Shown piece by piece: positions 44,160 through 53,043 of a stretch of DNA of 64,000 nucleotides. Numbering within the stretch: position 1 is the first letter of the stretch; the number at the start of each line of letters is the position of its first letter. Both the position numbers and the translations under genes were made by a program. Source of the stretch: an uncultured Collinsella sp. (GTDB lineage Bacteria > Actinomycetota > Coriobacteriia > Coriobacteriales > Coriobacteriaceae). The stretch spans positions 1 through 64,000 of the forward strand of contig CABURU010000006.1 of the NCBI GenBank assembly GCA_902494085.1, written 5' to 3'. The notes beneath the pieces were generated by a model. That model saw only the letters and a program-made list of their open reading frames with translations. It did no database searches and had not been told where the DNA came from.

Positions 44160-44319
44160 TTGACAGTTGTTGCGGTTCAACGTACGATAAACACTGTCAT
44201 TTGCTTTGTGATATGTGCTCATCTTTGATGAGTTTGTTTATATGTTTATCTGTATCCGACCCGCATAAGCTGCGCCCATATTACTCAAATGTCGCGAGCC
44301 GTTCGTAAGGACGGTTCGC
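44160..44319 (+). promoter_or_regulatory. rny promoter and leader hairpin
   Basis: TTGACA (44160-44165) and TACGAT (44183-44188) with a 17-base spacer make a strong promoter candidate. The resulting leader of about 160 nt holds a stem GCGAGCCGT (44294-44302) with ACGGTTCGC (44311-44319), followed by TTTGTTG, 30 bases before the ribosome site. It could be a weak attenuator. Confidence 0.5.
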
Positions 44320-44354
44320 TTTGTTGTGTAACGAATCCATAAAAAGGAGTGAGC

Positions 44355-45905
44355 ATGCCTATCATCGCAGCGCTCGTTGGCATTGTTTTGGGTGCCATCG
44401 CCGCCATTGCCTACATGCGCACCGCCAAGCAGGGTAGTCTTCACGAGGCCGACGAAAAGATCCAGTCGGCACACGCACAGGCTGAGTCCCTCATCGGTGA
44501 TGCAAAGCGTCAGGCCGAGACCCTCAAAAAAGAGGCTCTGCTTGAGGCCAAGGAAGAGATTATCAAGAACAAGCAGGCTGCCGAGGCCGAGGACAAGCAG
44601 CGTAAGAGCGAGATTCGTACGCTCGAGAACCGCGTGATGCAGCGCGAGGAGTCTCTCGATCGCCGCAACGATGCCCTCGACAAGCGTGAGCATCAGCTGT
44701 CCAGCCAGGCTGGCCAGGTCGAGAAGCGCTCCCGCGAACTTGAGGAGCTCTGCGCCAAGCAGACCTCGGAGCTCGAGCGCATCGCCGACCTGACCCGCGA
44801 GGACGCTCACAAGGAGCTTCTCGACAAGGTTCGCGGCGAGGTTACCCACGAGGCTGCCACGATTATCCGCGAGTCCGAGCAGCAGGTTCGCGCCGAGTGC
44901 CACAAGACCGCTCAGGAGATCTTGTCCCTGGCTATTCAGCGCTGTGCCGCCGACCACACCGCCGAGGTTACCGTTACCTCCGTGCATATTCCGTCTGACG
45001 ACCTGAAGGGTCGCATCATCGGCCGCGAGGGTCGCAACATCCGCACCTTCGAGCAGGTTTCCGGCGTCAACCTCGTGATCGATGATACGCCCGAGACCGT
45101 CGTGCTTTCGAGTTTCGATCCGGTCCGTCGCGAGACCGCGCGCGTCGCCCTCGAGAACCTTATTGCTGACGGCCGCATTCACCCTGCCCGCATCGAGGAG
45201 ATGTATCACAAGGCCGCCGACTTGGTTCAGCAGCGCGTGCGCGAGGCTGGCGAACAGGCTGCCTTCGATACCGGTATCCACGACCTGCACCCCGAGATCG
45301 TTAAGACCCTGGGCGCTCTGCGCTACCGCACCTCGTTTGGTCAGAACGTGCTCCAGCATTCCCTCGAGGTTTCCGACCTGTGCGGCGTGATGGCTTCCGA
45401 GCTTGGCCTGGACGTTGTGACCGCCAAGCGTGCCGGCCTGCTGCACGATCTTGGCAAGGCTATCGACCATGACGTCGAGGGTCCGCATGCCGTTATCGGC
45501 GCCGAGCTCGCCCGTCGCTATGGCGAGAAGCCCGTTATCGTTCACGCTATCGAGGCTCACCACGCCGACGTCGACCCCAACACGGTGCTCGATGTTCTGG
45601 TCCAGGCCGCCGATGCCGTATCTGCCTCTCGCCCCGGTGCCCGTCGCGAATCGGCCGAGAACTACATCAAGCGTCTTGAGAAGCTCGAGGAGATCGCCAA
45701 CTCCCATGACGGCGTCGAGCGTACCTATGCCATGCAGGCTGGCCGTGAGGTCCACGTCATGGTTCAGCCGGACAAGATTTCCGATGCCCAGTCCACGGTT
45801 CTGGCTCATGACATCGCCCATCAGATCGAGGAAGAGATGGAGTATCCCGGTCAGGTGCGCGTCGTCGTGATTCGCGAGAGCCGCGCTGTCGATATCGCTA
45901 AATAA
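44355..45905 (+). CDS. rny: Ribonuclease Y
   Basis: A 516-residue membrane-tethered endoribonuclease that starts mRNA decay. It has an N-terminal membrane helix (about 3-22), a long coiled coil (about 30-165), a KH domain (LKGRIIGREGRNIRTFE) and an HD domain with HDLGKAIDHD and EAHHADVD motifs. The ATG at 44355 is five bases after AAGGAG; a GTG at 44349 is too close. The stop is one base from the downstream GHKL ATPase gene. Confidence 0.96.
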   Translation: MPIIAALVGIVLGAIAAIAYMRTAKQGSLHEADEKIQSAHAQAESLIGDAKRQAETLKKEALLEAKEEIIKNKQAAEAEDKQRKSEIRTLENRVMQREESLDRRNDALDKREHQLSSQAGQVEKRSRELEELCAKQTSELERIADLTREDAHKELLDKVRGEVTHEAATIIRESEQQVRAECHKTAQEILSLAIQRCAADHTAEVTVTSVHIPSDDLKGRIIGREGRNIRTFEQVSGVNLVIDDTPETVVLSSFDPVRRETARVALENLIADGRIHPARIEEMYHKAADLVQQRVREAGEQAAFDTGIHDLHPEIVKTLGALRYRTSFGQNVLQHSLEVSDLCGVMASELGLDVVTAKRAGLLHDLGKAIDHDVEGPHAVIGAELARRYGEKPVIVHAIEAHHADVDPNTVLDVLVQAADAVSASRPGARRESAENYIKRLEKLEEIANSHDGVERTYAMQAGREVHVMVQPDKISDAQSTVLAHDIAHQIEEEMEYPGQVRVVVIRESRAVDIAK

Positions 45906-45906
45906 C

Positions 45907-46992
45907 ATGAACGACGCGAACGAGCTCATCTCATTTATCGCGTCGATGTCGGGGGAGGGCAACCTTCGCGTCGAGGAGAACCTTGGCGAGGGGTATGTCC
46001 GCCTCCGTGTTTCGGAGGCCGAGCGGCGCCAGGCAAAGCACGACATCCAGCATGTTGAGGATATTGTCATCGAAATGCTGCGCAACGCTCGTGATGCCGG
46101 CGCCGACAAGGTCTATCTCGCCACGACCAAGGAAGATGGCGTCCGTACGCTCGTCTTTCTGGATAACGGCTCGGGTGTGCCACAGGATATGCAGGAGCGC
46201 ATCTTCGATGCCCGCGTTACTTCCAAGCTCGAGAGCATGAAGATGGATCGTTGGGGAGTTCACGGTCGAGGCATGGCATTGTTCTCGATTAAGCAGAACA
46301 CCGACGAGGCGCGCGTTGTCGCGTCGGATGTTGACCTTGGCTCGGTCTTTAAGGTGAGCGTCGCTACCGACCGCCTTGGCGAGCGCGCCGATCAGTCTAG
46401 CTGGCCTCAGGCCGTGAAGGATGAGGACGGTCACTATGTCTGCGCCCGTGGCCCTCACAACATCATTCGCGCCGCATGCGAGTTTGCCCTCGAGGAGCTG
46501 CGCGCCTGTGATGTCTATCTGGGGTCACCGTCCGAGATCGCCGCGACGCTGCATGCGCAGGCCTCCAGCCGTCTCGATGCTTCTCGTCTTTTGTTTATCG
46601 ATGACGAAGCCGAGCTCCCCGTGGTCGATCGTCTGGGTCTTGCTTCGGATGCAGAAGACTTTATCCGCATCTGTTCGGGTTTGGGCCTCGAGATGTCCGA
46701 GCGTACGGCGCATCGTATTTTGGCGGGCCAGATTAAGCCCGTTCGCGGTGTGACCGCACGCCTGCTACGCGAGCGCGATTCGTCCTCACATGCGTCTGCT
46801 CCGGTTGATCTCGCCAAAGATCGTCGCGGCTTGCGTATCGCCAAGGATGACATGGCGCAGTTCTCGCGAGCCGTCGAGCGCGACTTTAACGATCTTGCAT
46901 CGCGGTACTATCTCAACCTTTGCGGCGACCCCAAGATTCGTGTTTCACGTGATCGCATCACTGTGACGTTCGATCTTGCCAAAGAGGAATAG
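45907..46992 (+). CDS. GHKL-type ATP-binding protein of unknown function
   Basis: A 361-residue cytoplasmic protein with an N-terminal GHKL (Hsp90/histidine kinase-like) ATPase fold. The N box is EMLRNARDAGADK (E56, N60), G1 is DNGSG (D86) and G2 is GVHGRGMAL (117-125). No histidine-phosphotransfer domain, receiver or membrane segment is seen, so it is not an ordinary sensor kinase; the remaining 200 residues are unassigned. It starts one base after rny with no strong ribosome site, so translational coupling is likely. spoVS and miaB follow. Function unknown. Confidence 0.82.
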   Translation: MNDANELISFIASMSGEGNLRVEENLGEGYVRLRVSEAERRQAKHDIQHVEDIVIEMLRNARDAGADKVYLATTKEDGVRTLVFLDNGSGVPQDMQERIFDARVTSKLESMKMDRWGVHGRGMALFSIKQNTDEARVVASDVDLGSVFKVSVATDRLGERADQSSWPQAVKDEDGHYVCARGPHNIIRAACEFALEELRACDVYLGSPSEIAATLHAQASSRLDASRLLFIDDEAELPVVDRLGLASDAEDFIRICSGLGLEMSERTAHRILAGQIKPVRGVTARLLRERDSSSHASAPVDLAKDRRGLRIAKDDMAQFSRAVERDFNDLASRYYLNLCGDPKIRVSRDRITVTFDLAKEE

Positions 46993-47066
46993 CATCTTTA
47001 CCGAGTCCGTTCGGTACGATACAGTTATTGCAGTTAAAACGTACTTTTAAACGCAGGAGTTTCTTC

Positions 47067-47384
47067 ATGGATTGCCTGAAGGTATCAAGCAAATCATCGC
47101 CCGCGTCCGTTGCCGGCGCCATTGCCGGCATGGTCAAAGATGGTGTTCCCGTCAATATTCAGTGTGTCGGCGCGGGCGCCGTCAACCAGGCCATTAAGGC
47201 CGTGGCCATTGCACGCGGATTTTTGATTCCGACCGGGTTTGATATTTCCTGCGCGCCGGTGTTCTCCGACATCCTCATCAACGGGGAGTCGCGCACGGCC
47301 ATCCGTCTTTCTATTTACGTTCATCAGATTAATCGAGCTGCTATGGATAACGTTGTGATGGACGACGTTAAGCCTGTGGCATAG
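47067..47384 (+). CDS. spoVS: Stage V sporulation protein S homologue
   Basis: A 105-residue Alba-like small protein closely matching SpoVS: it begins with LKVSSKSSPASVAGAIAG and contains AVNQAIKAVAIARGFL. In Bacillus it affects septation and spore development, but homologues occur in non-sporulating bacteria, as presumably here. The ATG at 47067 follows AGGAG. In Bacillus, spoVS also lies downstream of rny, so the link is old. Confidence 0.92.
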   Translation: MDCLKVSSKSSPASVAGAIAGMVKDGVPVNIQCVGAGAVNQAIKAVAIARGFLIPTGFDISCAPVFSDILINGESRTAIRLSIYVHQINRAAMDNVVMDDVKPVA

Positions 47385-47447
47385 AGTTTTTACTCTTTGC
47401 CCGCCCTCTTTGATTCCGCCTATTCCACCTCGTTAGGACTTATACAC

Positions 47448-48818
47448 ATGGACCAGGGTTCCGTACGCGATATTCTTGCCGGTAAAACCTACTTCATCCG
47501 CACCTTTGGCTGCCAGATGAATCAGCACGACTCCGAGCGCGTGAGTGGCCTGCTCGACTCGTATGGCTGCCTCATGGCGCTCGATCCGGAGCATGCTGAC
47601 ATTGTCGTGTTCATGACGTGCTGCGTTCGCGAGGCAGCTGACACCCGTCTTTACGGTCAGTGCAACTCTTGTAAGAGCCTTCCGCCTTCGCCCTCGGGCA
47701 AGCGCGTGGTCGCCGTGGGCGGCTGCATCGCGCAGCGCGACGGCGAGGGCCTGCTCACCAATGTCGATAACGTCAATGTTATCTTTGGCACGCATTCTAT
47801 CGCGCATGTGGCCGAGCTCATTGCCGAGGCATTCTTGGACGGCAAGCGTCATATTCGCACCAATGAGCACGAGGACACGGATGCTATGAGCATGCCGTGG
47901 CATCGTGAGACCCAGTATCACGCCTGGGTCCCCATTATGACGGGCTGTAATAACTTCTGCACTTATTGCATCGTGCCGTATGTGCGTGGTCGCGAAAAGA
48001 GCCGCTCTTTCGAGGAGATTGTCGACGAGGTGACCGGGCTCGTACGCCAGGGCGTGCGTGAGGTCACGCTTCTGGGTCAAAACGTCAACTCCTATGGTCG
48101 CGATCTGTTTGGTAAGCCGCGCTTTGCCGACCTTTTGCGCGCCGTGGGCGATACGGGTGTAGAGCGTATCTTCTTTACTTCCTCGCACCCCAAAGACCTG
48201 CTGCCCGAGACTATCGACGCTATGGCCGAGACGCCTGCCGTCATGCCGCAGCTGCACTTGGCAGTTCAGTCGGGCTCAACGCGCATCCTTAAAGAGATGA
48301 ATCGTCGCTATACGCGCGAGGATTATCTAGGCCTGGTCGATCGCATCCGCAATCGCATGCCCGGTATCGCGCTTTCGACCGATATCATCGTGGGTTTCCC
48401 CGGCGAGACCGAGGAAGACTTTGAGCAGACGCTCTCGCTCGCCGAGACGGTCCGTTATGCTCAGGCCTATACGTTTATCTACTCCAAGCGCGCCGGTACT
48501 CCGGCCGCCGAGATTGACGATCCCACGCCGCATGAGGTGATTCTTGAGCGCTTCAACCGTCTGGTGAAGGTTATCGAGACCACTGCGCACGAGTATAACC
48601 AGGGTGAGCTTCACACCGTCGTGCCGGCGCTTATTGAGGGTACGAGCAAAAAGAATGACGCGGTGCTGCTGGGCAAGAGTCCTAAGAATCAGACCGTTCA
48701 TGCACCGATTCCCGAGGGCTACAGCATCGATCAGTTGATTGGCAAGATTGTCGATGTTGACATCGATGTTGCCAAGACGTGGTATCTGTCCGGATCCGTT
48801 GTGGGCGAGCCGCGCTAA
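47448..48818 (+). CDS. miaB: tRNA-2-methylthio-N6-isopentenyladenosine synthase MiaB
   Basis: A 456-residue radical SAM methylthiotransferase acting on i6A37 in tRNA. Cluster cysteines are in TFGCQMNQHDSE, MTCCVRE and VGGCIAQR; the SAM motif is CNNFCTYC followed by IVPYVRGREKSR; a TRAM domain ends the protein. I chose the ATG at 47448 by family alignment and a nearby AGGA; an in-frame start at 47397 would add 17 residues. Its stop overlaps miaA, whose product makes its substrate. Confidence 0.95.
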   Translation: MDQGSVRDILAGKTYFIRTFGCQMNQHDSERVSGLLDSYGCLMALDPEHADIVVFMTCCVREAADTRLYGQCNSCKSLPPSPSGKRVVAVGGCIAQRDGEGLLTNVDNVNVIFGTHSIAHVAELIAEAFLDGKRHIRTNEHEDTDAMSMPWHRETQYHAWVPIMTGCNNFCTYCIVPYVRGREKSRSFEEIVDEVTGLVRQGVREVTLLGQNVNSYGRDLFGKPRFADLLRAVGDTGVERIFFTSSHPKDLLPETIDAMAETPAVMPQLHLAVQSGSTRILKEMNRRYTREDYLGLVDRIRNRMPGIALSTDIIVGFPGETEEDFEQTLSLAETVRYAQAYTFIYSKRAGTPAAEIDDPTPHEVILERFNRLVKVIETTAHEYNQGELHTVVPALIEGTSKKNDAVLLGKSPKNQTVHAPIPEGYSIDQLIGKIVDVDIDVAKTWYLSGSVVGEPR

Positions 48819-49756
48819 TGATTTCTCACGGGGCAAGCCTTTCTGCCGTTGCGATTGTCGGTCCGACCGCGGTTGGTAAAAGTGATGTCGCAGATCGTTT
48901 AGCGGCTCGTCTTTCGTCCGAAGTGCTGTCGTGTGACGCGATGCAAATCTATCGAGGCATGGATATCGGCACTGCCAAGATGGCACCAGAGGAATGCACG
49001 GCGCCTCTACGCCTGGTCGATATTGTTGAACCGGGCGTTGCATATTCTGCAGCGTTGTATCAGGCAGACGCTCGTGTACATGTTGAGCGCTTGCTGGGCG
49101 AGGGCCGCCTACCGGTGTTTTGCGGGGGTACGGGCTTGTATCTCAAGGCGGCCCTGGATGAGATGGATTTTCCCTCGGGCGAACTTGAGGACGATCGCCG
49201 CGCGGGGTATCAGGAGCTTGCCGAGCGCATTGGCGAGGAAGCGCTGCACGCGCTGCTTGCCGAGCGTGACCCCGAGTCCGCCGCGGTCATCCACCCCCAT
49301 AATGTTCGTCGCGTGATTCGCGCGCTCGAAATGCACGACGATGGCGTGTCCTACGCGCAGCAAAAGTTGCAGTTTAGTGTTCCGCGCGAGCATTATCACG
49401 CTCTGTGGTTTGGATTGATGCGTAATCGTGAGGCGCTTTACGAGCGAATTAACCTACGCGTCGATCTGATGTTTGAGCAGGGTCTTGTTGATGAGGTTCG
49501 TGGTCTTATGGACCAGGGGCTGAGAGATGCCCTGACTTCGATGCAAGCGATTGGCTATAAAGAGATCATCGATGCCTTTGACGGCGTGATTTCTATGGAT
49601 GAGGCTCGCGAACTCATCAAGATGCGCTCGCGTCGCTATGCCAAGCGTCAGCTTTCGTGGTTTAAACGCGATGACCGCATCGTGTGGTTCGATATGGACG
49701 AGTTTACGATCGATGAGGTCGTTAAGGATGTCCTTCACCGTATCGAGGCGGCCTAA
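48818..49756 (+). CDS. miaA: tRNA dimethylallyltransferase MiaA
   Basis: Transfers dimethylallyl to A37 of tRNAs reading UNN codons. The P-loop GPTAVGKSD is near the N-terminus and SCDAMQIYRGMDIGTAK follows. The 312-residue length is normal. The start shares TAATG with the miaB stop, and the stop shares TAATG with hflX, so miaB-miaA-hflX is tightly coupled. Confidence 0.95.
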   Translation: MISHGASLSAVAIVGPTAVGKSDVADRLAARLSSEVLSCDAMQIYRGMDIGTAKMAPEECTAPLRLVDIVEPGVAYSAALYQADARVHVERLLGEGRLPVFCGGTGLYLKAALDEMDFPSGELEDDRRAGYQELAERIGEEALHALLAERDPESAAVIHPHNVRRVIRALEMHDDGVSYAQQKLQFSVPREHYHALWFGLMRNREALYERINLRVDLMFEQGLVDEVRGLMDQGLRDALTSMQAIGYKEIIDAFDGVISMDEARELIKMRSRRYAKRQLSWFKRDDRIVWFDMDEFTIDEVVKDVLHRIEAA

Positions 49757-51045
49757 TGGCTCGGTTTCCCCTCGTTCCCACGGCGCCTGAGCCCGAACGC
49801 GCCGTTCTTGTCGGAGTTGAGTGGCGCGATAACGCCTGGCCGCTCGATCGTTCGCTTGACGAGCTTGAGCGCCTGGCCCATACGGCTGGTGCCCAGTGCG
49901 TGGCGCGTTTGTCACAGCGTCTGGTTAAGCCGTATCCAAAATCGTTTATTGGCTCCGGTAAGGTTGAGGAGCTTTGCGGGCTCGTACATCGTTTGGATGC
50001 CGATGTTGTTATCTTCGACGACGATTTAACGCCCTCGCAGCAGTCGTATCTTGAGAAAGCCGTGGTCGAACCGGTTAAGATTATCGATCGCACGGCGTTG
50101 ATTCTCGATATCTTTGGCCTGCACGCTCAGACCCGTGAGGGCCGCCTGCAGGTGCAGCTAGCCCAATTGCAGTATCTGTTGCCCCGCTTGCGCGGTATGT
50201 GGAGCCATCTTGCTAAAGAGCAGACACGCGGTGGCATTGGCTCGCGCTTTGGCCAGGGCGAAAGCCAGCTCGAGGTTGACCGACGTTTGATTCGCAACAA
50301 GATTGCCGCGCTTCGTCGTGAGCTTAAGCAGGTCGAACAGCGCCGCGATGTCCAGTCAAAGAGTCGTATCGAGTCGCCGGCGTTTCGCGTTGCCCTAGCC
50401 GGTTATACCAATGCCGGTAAGTCGACGTTGCTCAATCGCCTGACCGGGTCCACGGTGCTTTCTCAGGACAAATTGTTCGCCACGCTCGATCCGACGACGC
50501 GCTCGTATCGCTTGCCCGGTGGCCGTGGTATGACCATTACCGATACCGTTGGCTTTATTCAAAAGCTACCGCATGGTCTCGTTGATGCCTTTAAGTCCAC
50601 GCTGTCCGAGGTCCTTGGTGCCGACCTGATCCTTAAAGTTGTGGATGCCTCTGACGAGGACTACGAGCGCCAGCTTGAGGCGGTCGATCGCGTTCTTGAC
50701 GAGATCGGTGCCGGTGAGCGTTTGACGCTTACGGTGTTCAATAAAATCGACCTACTCGATAGCGTAGATCGATTGAGTTTCCATCGTCGCTATCCCGAGG
50801 CCGTGCTATTCTCGGCCCAGACGGGCGAGGGGCTCGACGATCTCGTCGACCGTATTGCTCGTGAGGCAGCTGCCACCGATGTGTTGCTCTCCGCTGATAT
50901 CCCGTATCGCGAGGGCGCCCTCATTACGCTGGTGCATGAGCAGGGAACCCTTCTGCATGAGGAATATCTAGAGGACGGCGTTCGCATTGTGGCAAAGATG
51001 CCGGCCCGAATCGCGCCGCGTCTTGAGCGCTATCGTACGGAATAA
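49756..51045 (+). CDS. hflX: Ribosome-associated GTPase HflX
   Basis: A 429-residue GTPase that splits stalled or hibernating ribosomes in studied bacteria. It has the N-terminal HflX domain, a helical linker with GGIGSRFGQGESQLEVDRR, G1 GYTNAGKST, DTVGF and NKID motifs. The last 16 bases overlap the 3' end of the convergent DUF1624 gene. Confidence 0.95.
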   Translation: MARFPLVPTAPEPERAVLVGVEWRDNAWPLDRSLDELERLAHTAGAQCVARLSQRLVKPYPKSFIGSGKVEELCGLVHRLDADVVIFDDDLTPSQQSYLEKAVVEPVKIIDRTALILDIFGLHAQTREGRLQVQLAQLQYLLPRLRGMWSHLAKEQTRGGIGSRFGQGESQLEVDRRLIRNKIAALRRELKQVEQRRDVQSKSRIESPAFRVALAGYTNAGKSTLLNRLTGSTVLSQDKLFATLDPTTRSYRLPGGRGMTITDTVGFIQKLPHGLVDAFKSTLSEVLGADLILKVVDASDEDYERQLEAVDRVLDEIGAGERLTLTVFNKIDLLDSVDRLSFHRRYPEAVLFSAQTGEGLDDLVDRIAREAAATDVLLSADIPYREGALITLVHEQGTLLHEEYLEDGVRIVAKMPARIAPRLERYRTE

Positions 51046-51735
51046 ACGAGCTCTAGCACGCCTAGAATGACAGGCTGATGGAGCAGGTAGAACGGTAAGG
51101 CATGCCGACCGAGGACTGCGAGCGCCGGGATGGGATTGGTGTATGCCCATACCGGCGCTTCGTGGCTTGATGCTTGTGCTGCCTGGGCAGTAAAGAAGCC
51201 GGTAAGGTACATAAAGATAAACGGAATGAGCGGATAGTAGTCTCCCGAAACAAAACCCGGGCCCGGGAATCCAAGCCATGCCAGGTAGGGGAGTGGGTAG
51301 ACAGCCTTTGGAATGCCCCAGGTTAGGGCAAAAAGAACAAGGCACGCTGCGATGCCCCACGAGACCGATATTTTTTTGAAGTAACGGACGGGTGAGTGCA
51401 ACCACCGCGGTGCACGCTGCCATGCAATAAATGATGCCAAAGTTTACCGAATCGTCGACTGATACCAGTGTAGTTGCAATCCATACGACCAAAGCTGCGG
51501 CCGCGTACTTGAGGGCGCGCTTAACGTTATTACGCGAGAGCGTGCACATCCAACCGGCGATAAACAAAAATACCCAGCTGATACTTGCGCGCCAGATATC
51601 CTGGAAAACCGTTTCGGTAAACCATGGCATATCCCATCCATATAGGTAGGCCAAATCGTAGCAGGCGTGAAAACCTGCCATCGACAGCATCGTAAACCCG
51701 CGGACGGTATCAAATATGGTGATGCGTTTTTGCAT
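51030..51735 (-). pseudogene. DUF1624/HGSNAT-like membrane acyltransferase, frameshifted at an A7 run
   Basis: The N-terminal part (51735 to about 51378) begins MQKRITIFDTVRGFTMLSMA and continues through several membrane segments, typical of DUF1624 proteins. At the A7 run (51371-51377 on this strand) the reading frame shifts. The rest of the family-like sequence (ISVSWGIAACLVLFALTWG through GRHALPFYLLHQPV) continues in another frame to 51030. Removing one A restores a 234-residue protein. It may be a sequencing error, a phase-variable tract, a slippage site or a recent pseudogene. It overlaps the lexA stop by one base. Confidence 0.8.
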
Positions 51736-52379
51736 TACGAGAACCGGCGCATTAATCCGACAACCTTACCCAAAATAACGGGGTTCGTCGCATAGATGGG
51801 CTCCATAGTGTCGTTCTCGGGCTGCAAACGCACGCGCCCCTGCTCCTTGTAGAACGTCTTGACAGTCGCCGAGCCATCGATCATAGCCACGACGATTTCG
51901 CCGTTCATCGCGCTCTTTTGCTCGCGAACGATAATGTAGTCACCGTTGTAGATGCCGACATTGATCATTGAGCTGCCGTGCACTTCAAGGATAAAGGAGC
52001 CCTGGTCTGTGGCGATTTCGGTCGGGATGGTAAAGGTGTCCTCGATATTTTGTTCGGCCAGAATGGGAATCCCAGCCGCGACGCGACCGACGAGCGGCAG
52101 CGAGACCGTTCCGCGGGGCGCCGTGGGTTCATCGGATTTGGAAATCGAGACAGAGGATCCGTCCTCATCAAAGAGCTCTAGGGCGCGAGGCTTGGTGGCA
52201 TCGCGCTTGAGCAGTCCTCGAGCCTCCAGGGCAGAGAGATGAGCATGCACCGTGCTGGGGGAGGAGAGGCCTACGGCCGATGCCATCTCGCGCACACTGG
52301 GCGGATAGCCCTTCTCCTGCTGATATTCCTTGATGAAGTCGTAAATCTGCTGCTGACGCTTGGTAATTTTGCGAGCCAT
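51735..52379 (-). CDS. lexA: SOS repressor LexA
   Basis: A 214-residue repressor. A winged helix lies at residues 1-65 (GYPPSVREMASAVGLSSPST). The Ala102-Gly103 cleavage bond is in VAAGIP, and the Ser137 (GSSM) and Lys174 (TVKTF) catalytic dyad is present. DNA damage activates RecA, which triggers self-cleavage. The ATG at 52379 starts MARKITKRQQQIYDFI; upstream in-frame codons run into the SOS boxes. The gene is divergent from the LysM gene across three operator sites. Confidence 0.96.
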   Translation of the reverse strand: MARKITKRQQQIYDFIKEYQQEKGYPPSVREMASAVGLSSPSTVHAHLSALEARGLLKRDATKPRALELFDEDGSSVSISKSDEPTAPRGTVSLPLVGRVAAGIPILAEQNIEDTFTIPTEIATDQGSFILEVHGSSMINVGIYNGDYIIVREQKSAMNGEIVVAMIDGSATVKTFYKEQGRVRLQPENDTMEPIYATNPVILGKVVGLMRRFS

Positions 52380-52402
52380 CAGGGGATCCTCTCTGCCAAT
52401 GT

Positions 52403-52471
52403 CAAACAAATGTTCGATTTTTGCTTGACAGGAACAACTGTTCGAAGATAATAATAACCGAACATTCGTTC
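52403..52471. promoter_or_regulatory. lexA / LysM gene divergent SOS control region
   Basis: Three LexA-type sites are visible. An imperfect AAAC-AAAT-GTTC lies at 52404-52415. Perfect GAAC-AACT-GTTC lies at 52432-52443, and GAAC-ATTC-GTTC at 52460-52471. On the plus strand TTGACA (52425-52430) and GATAAT (52447-52452) form a promoter for the LysM gene, with the middle site inside the spacer. The site nearest lexA is the imperfect one. Confidence 0.88.
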
Positions 52472-52539
52472 TCGCGCTAGACATTTTTGTCCGCGCGGCT
52501 TGATAAAACTGTTCTCAGCAAAACACGCGAGAGGAGAAC

Positions 52540-52992
52540 ATGATGAACGCAACGGACATGGTCCAGGGAAACCTCGCCCTTAAGCTCGAGACGCCTGCGG
52601 CACCGGCTTTCACGGTTGTCAAAGGCGGCCGATCTGATTTCCAAACACTGCCTGGCAAGCCCGTCCGCAGCCAGTGCGCCGCCGCGGCTTCGGTCCCCGC
52701 TGCCCTGAAGGCCTCGACGATTGTCGCTCTTGCCGTTGCGCTCACGCTCTTCTTTGTACTTGCTGCCTCGATCTTCAGCGCTCGTCACGCCGCATATGCC
52801 GAGTCGGCATCCAACGTTACCTACGAGACTGTACGTGTTCAGTCTGGCGATTCCTTGTGGTCGCTTGCCCAGGAGCATCCGATTGAGGGTCTTTCCACAC
52901 AGGAGACCTCTGATATGATCCGCAACGTCAATCATCTGGAGCATGGCTCACTCGATGCCGGTGCGCATCTTAAAGTTCCCGCACGTTCCTAA
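52540..52992 (+). CDS. SOS-controlled LysM membrane protein (YneA/DivS-like cell division suppressor)
   Basis: A 150-residue protein: a cytoplasmic N-terminus of about 55 residues, one membrane helix (about 57-79), then a LysM domain (about 96-147, VRVQSGDSLWSLAQEHP) outside the membrane. Its position, divergent from lexA and upstream of nrdR with SOS boxes in its promoter, matches yneA of Bacillus and the lexA-linked division suppressors of actinobacteria. I infer that it delays division during DNA damage. Sequence similarity alone beyond LysM is weak. Confidence 0.78.
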   Translation: MMNATDMVQGNLALKLETPAAPAFTVVKGGRSDFQTLPGKPVRSQCAAAASVPAALKASTIVALAVALTLFFVLAASIFSARHAAYAESASNVTYETVRVQSGDSLWSLAQEHPIEGLSTQETSDMIRNVNHLEHGSLDAGAHLKVPARS

Positions 52993-53043
52993 GATTTAAG
53001 TACCGTCGCATGGTACCCTTGTAATCGTTTTAGAGGAGGTACC

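Noticed and set aside
44238..46109. 623-codon minus-strand frame opposite rny
   Set aside because: Antisense shadow of the RNase Y gene; no ribosome site or domain.
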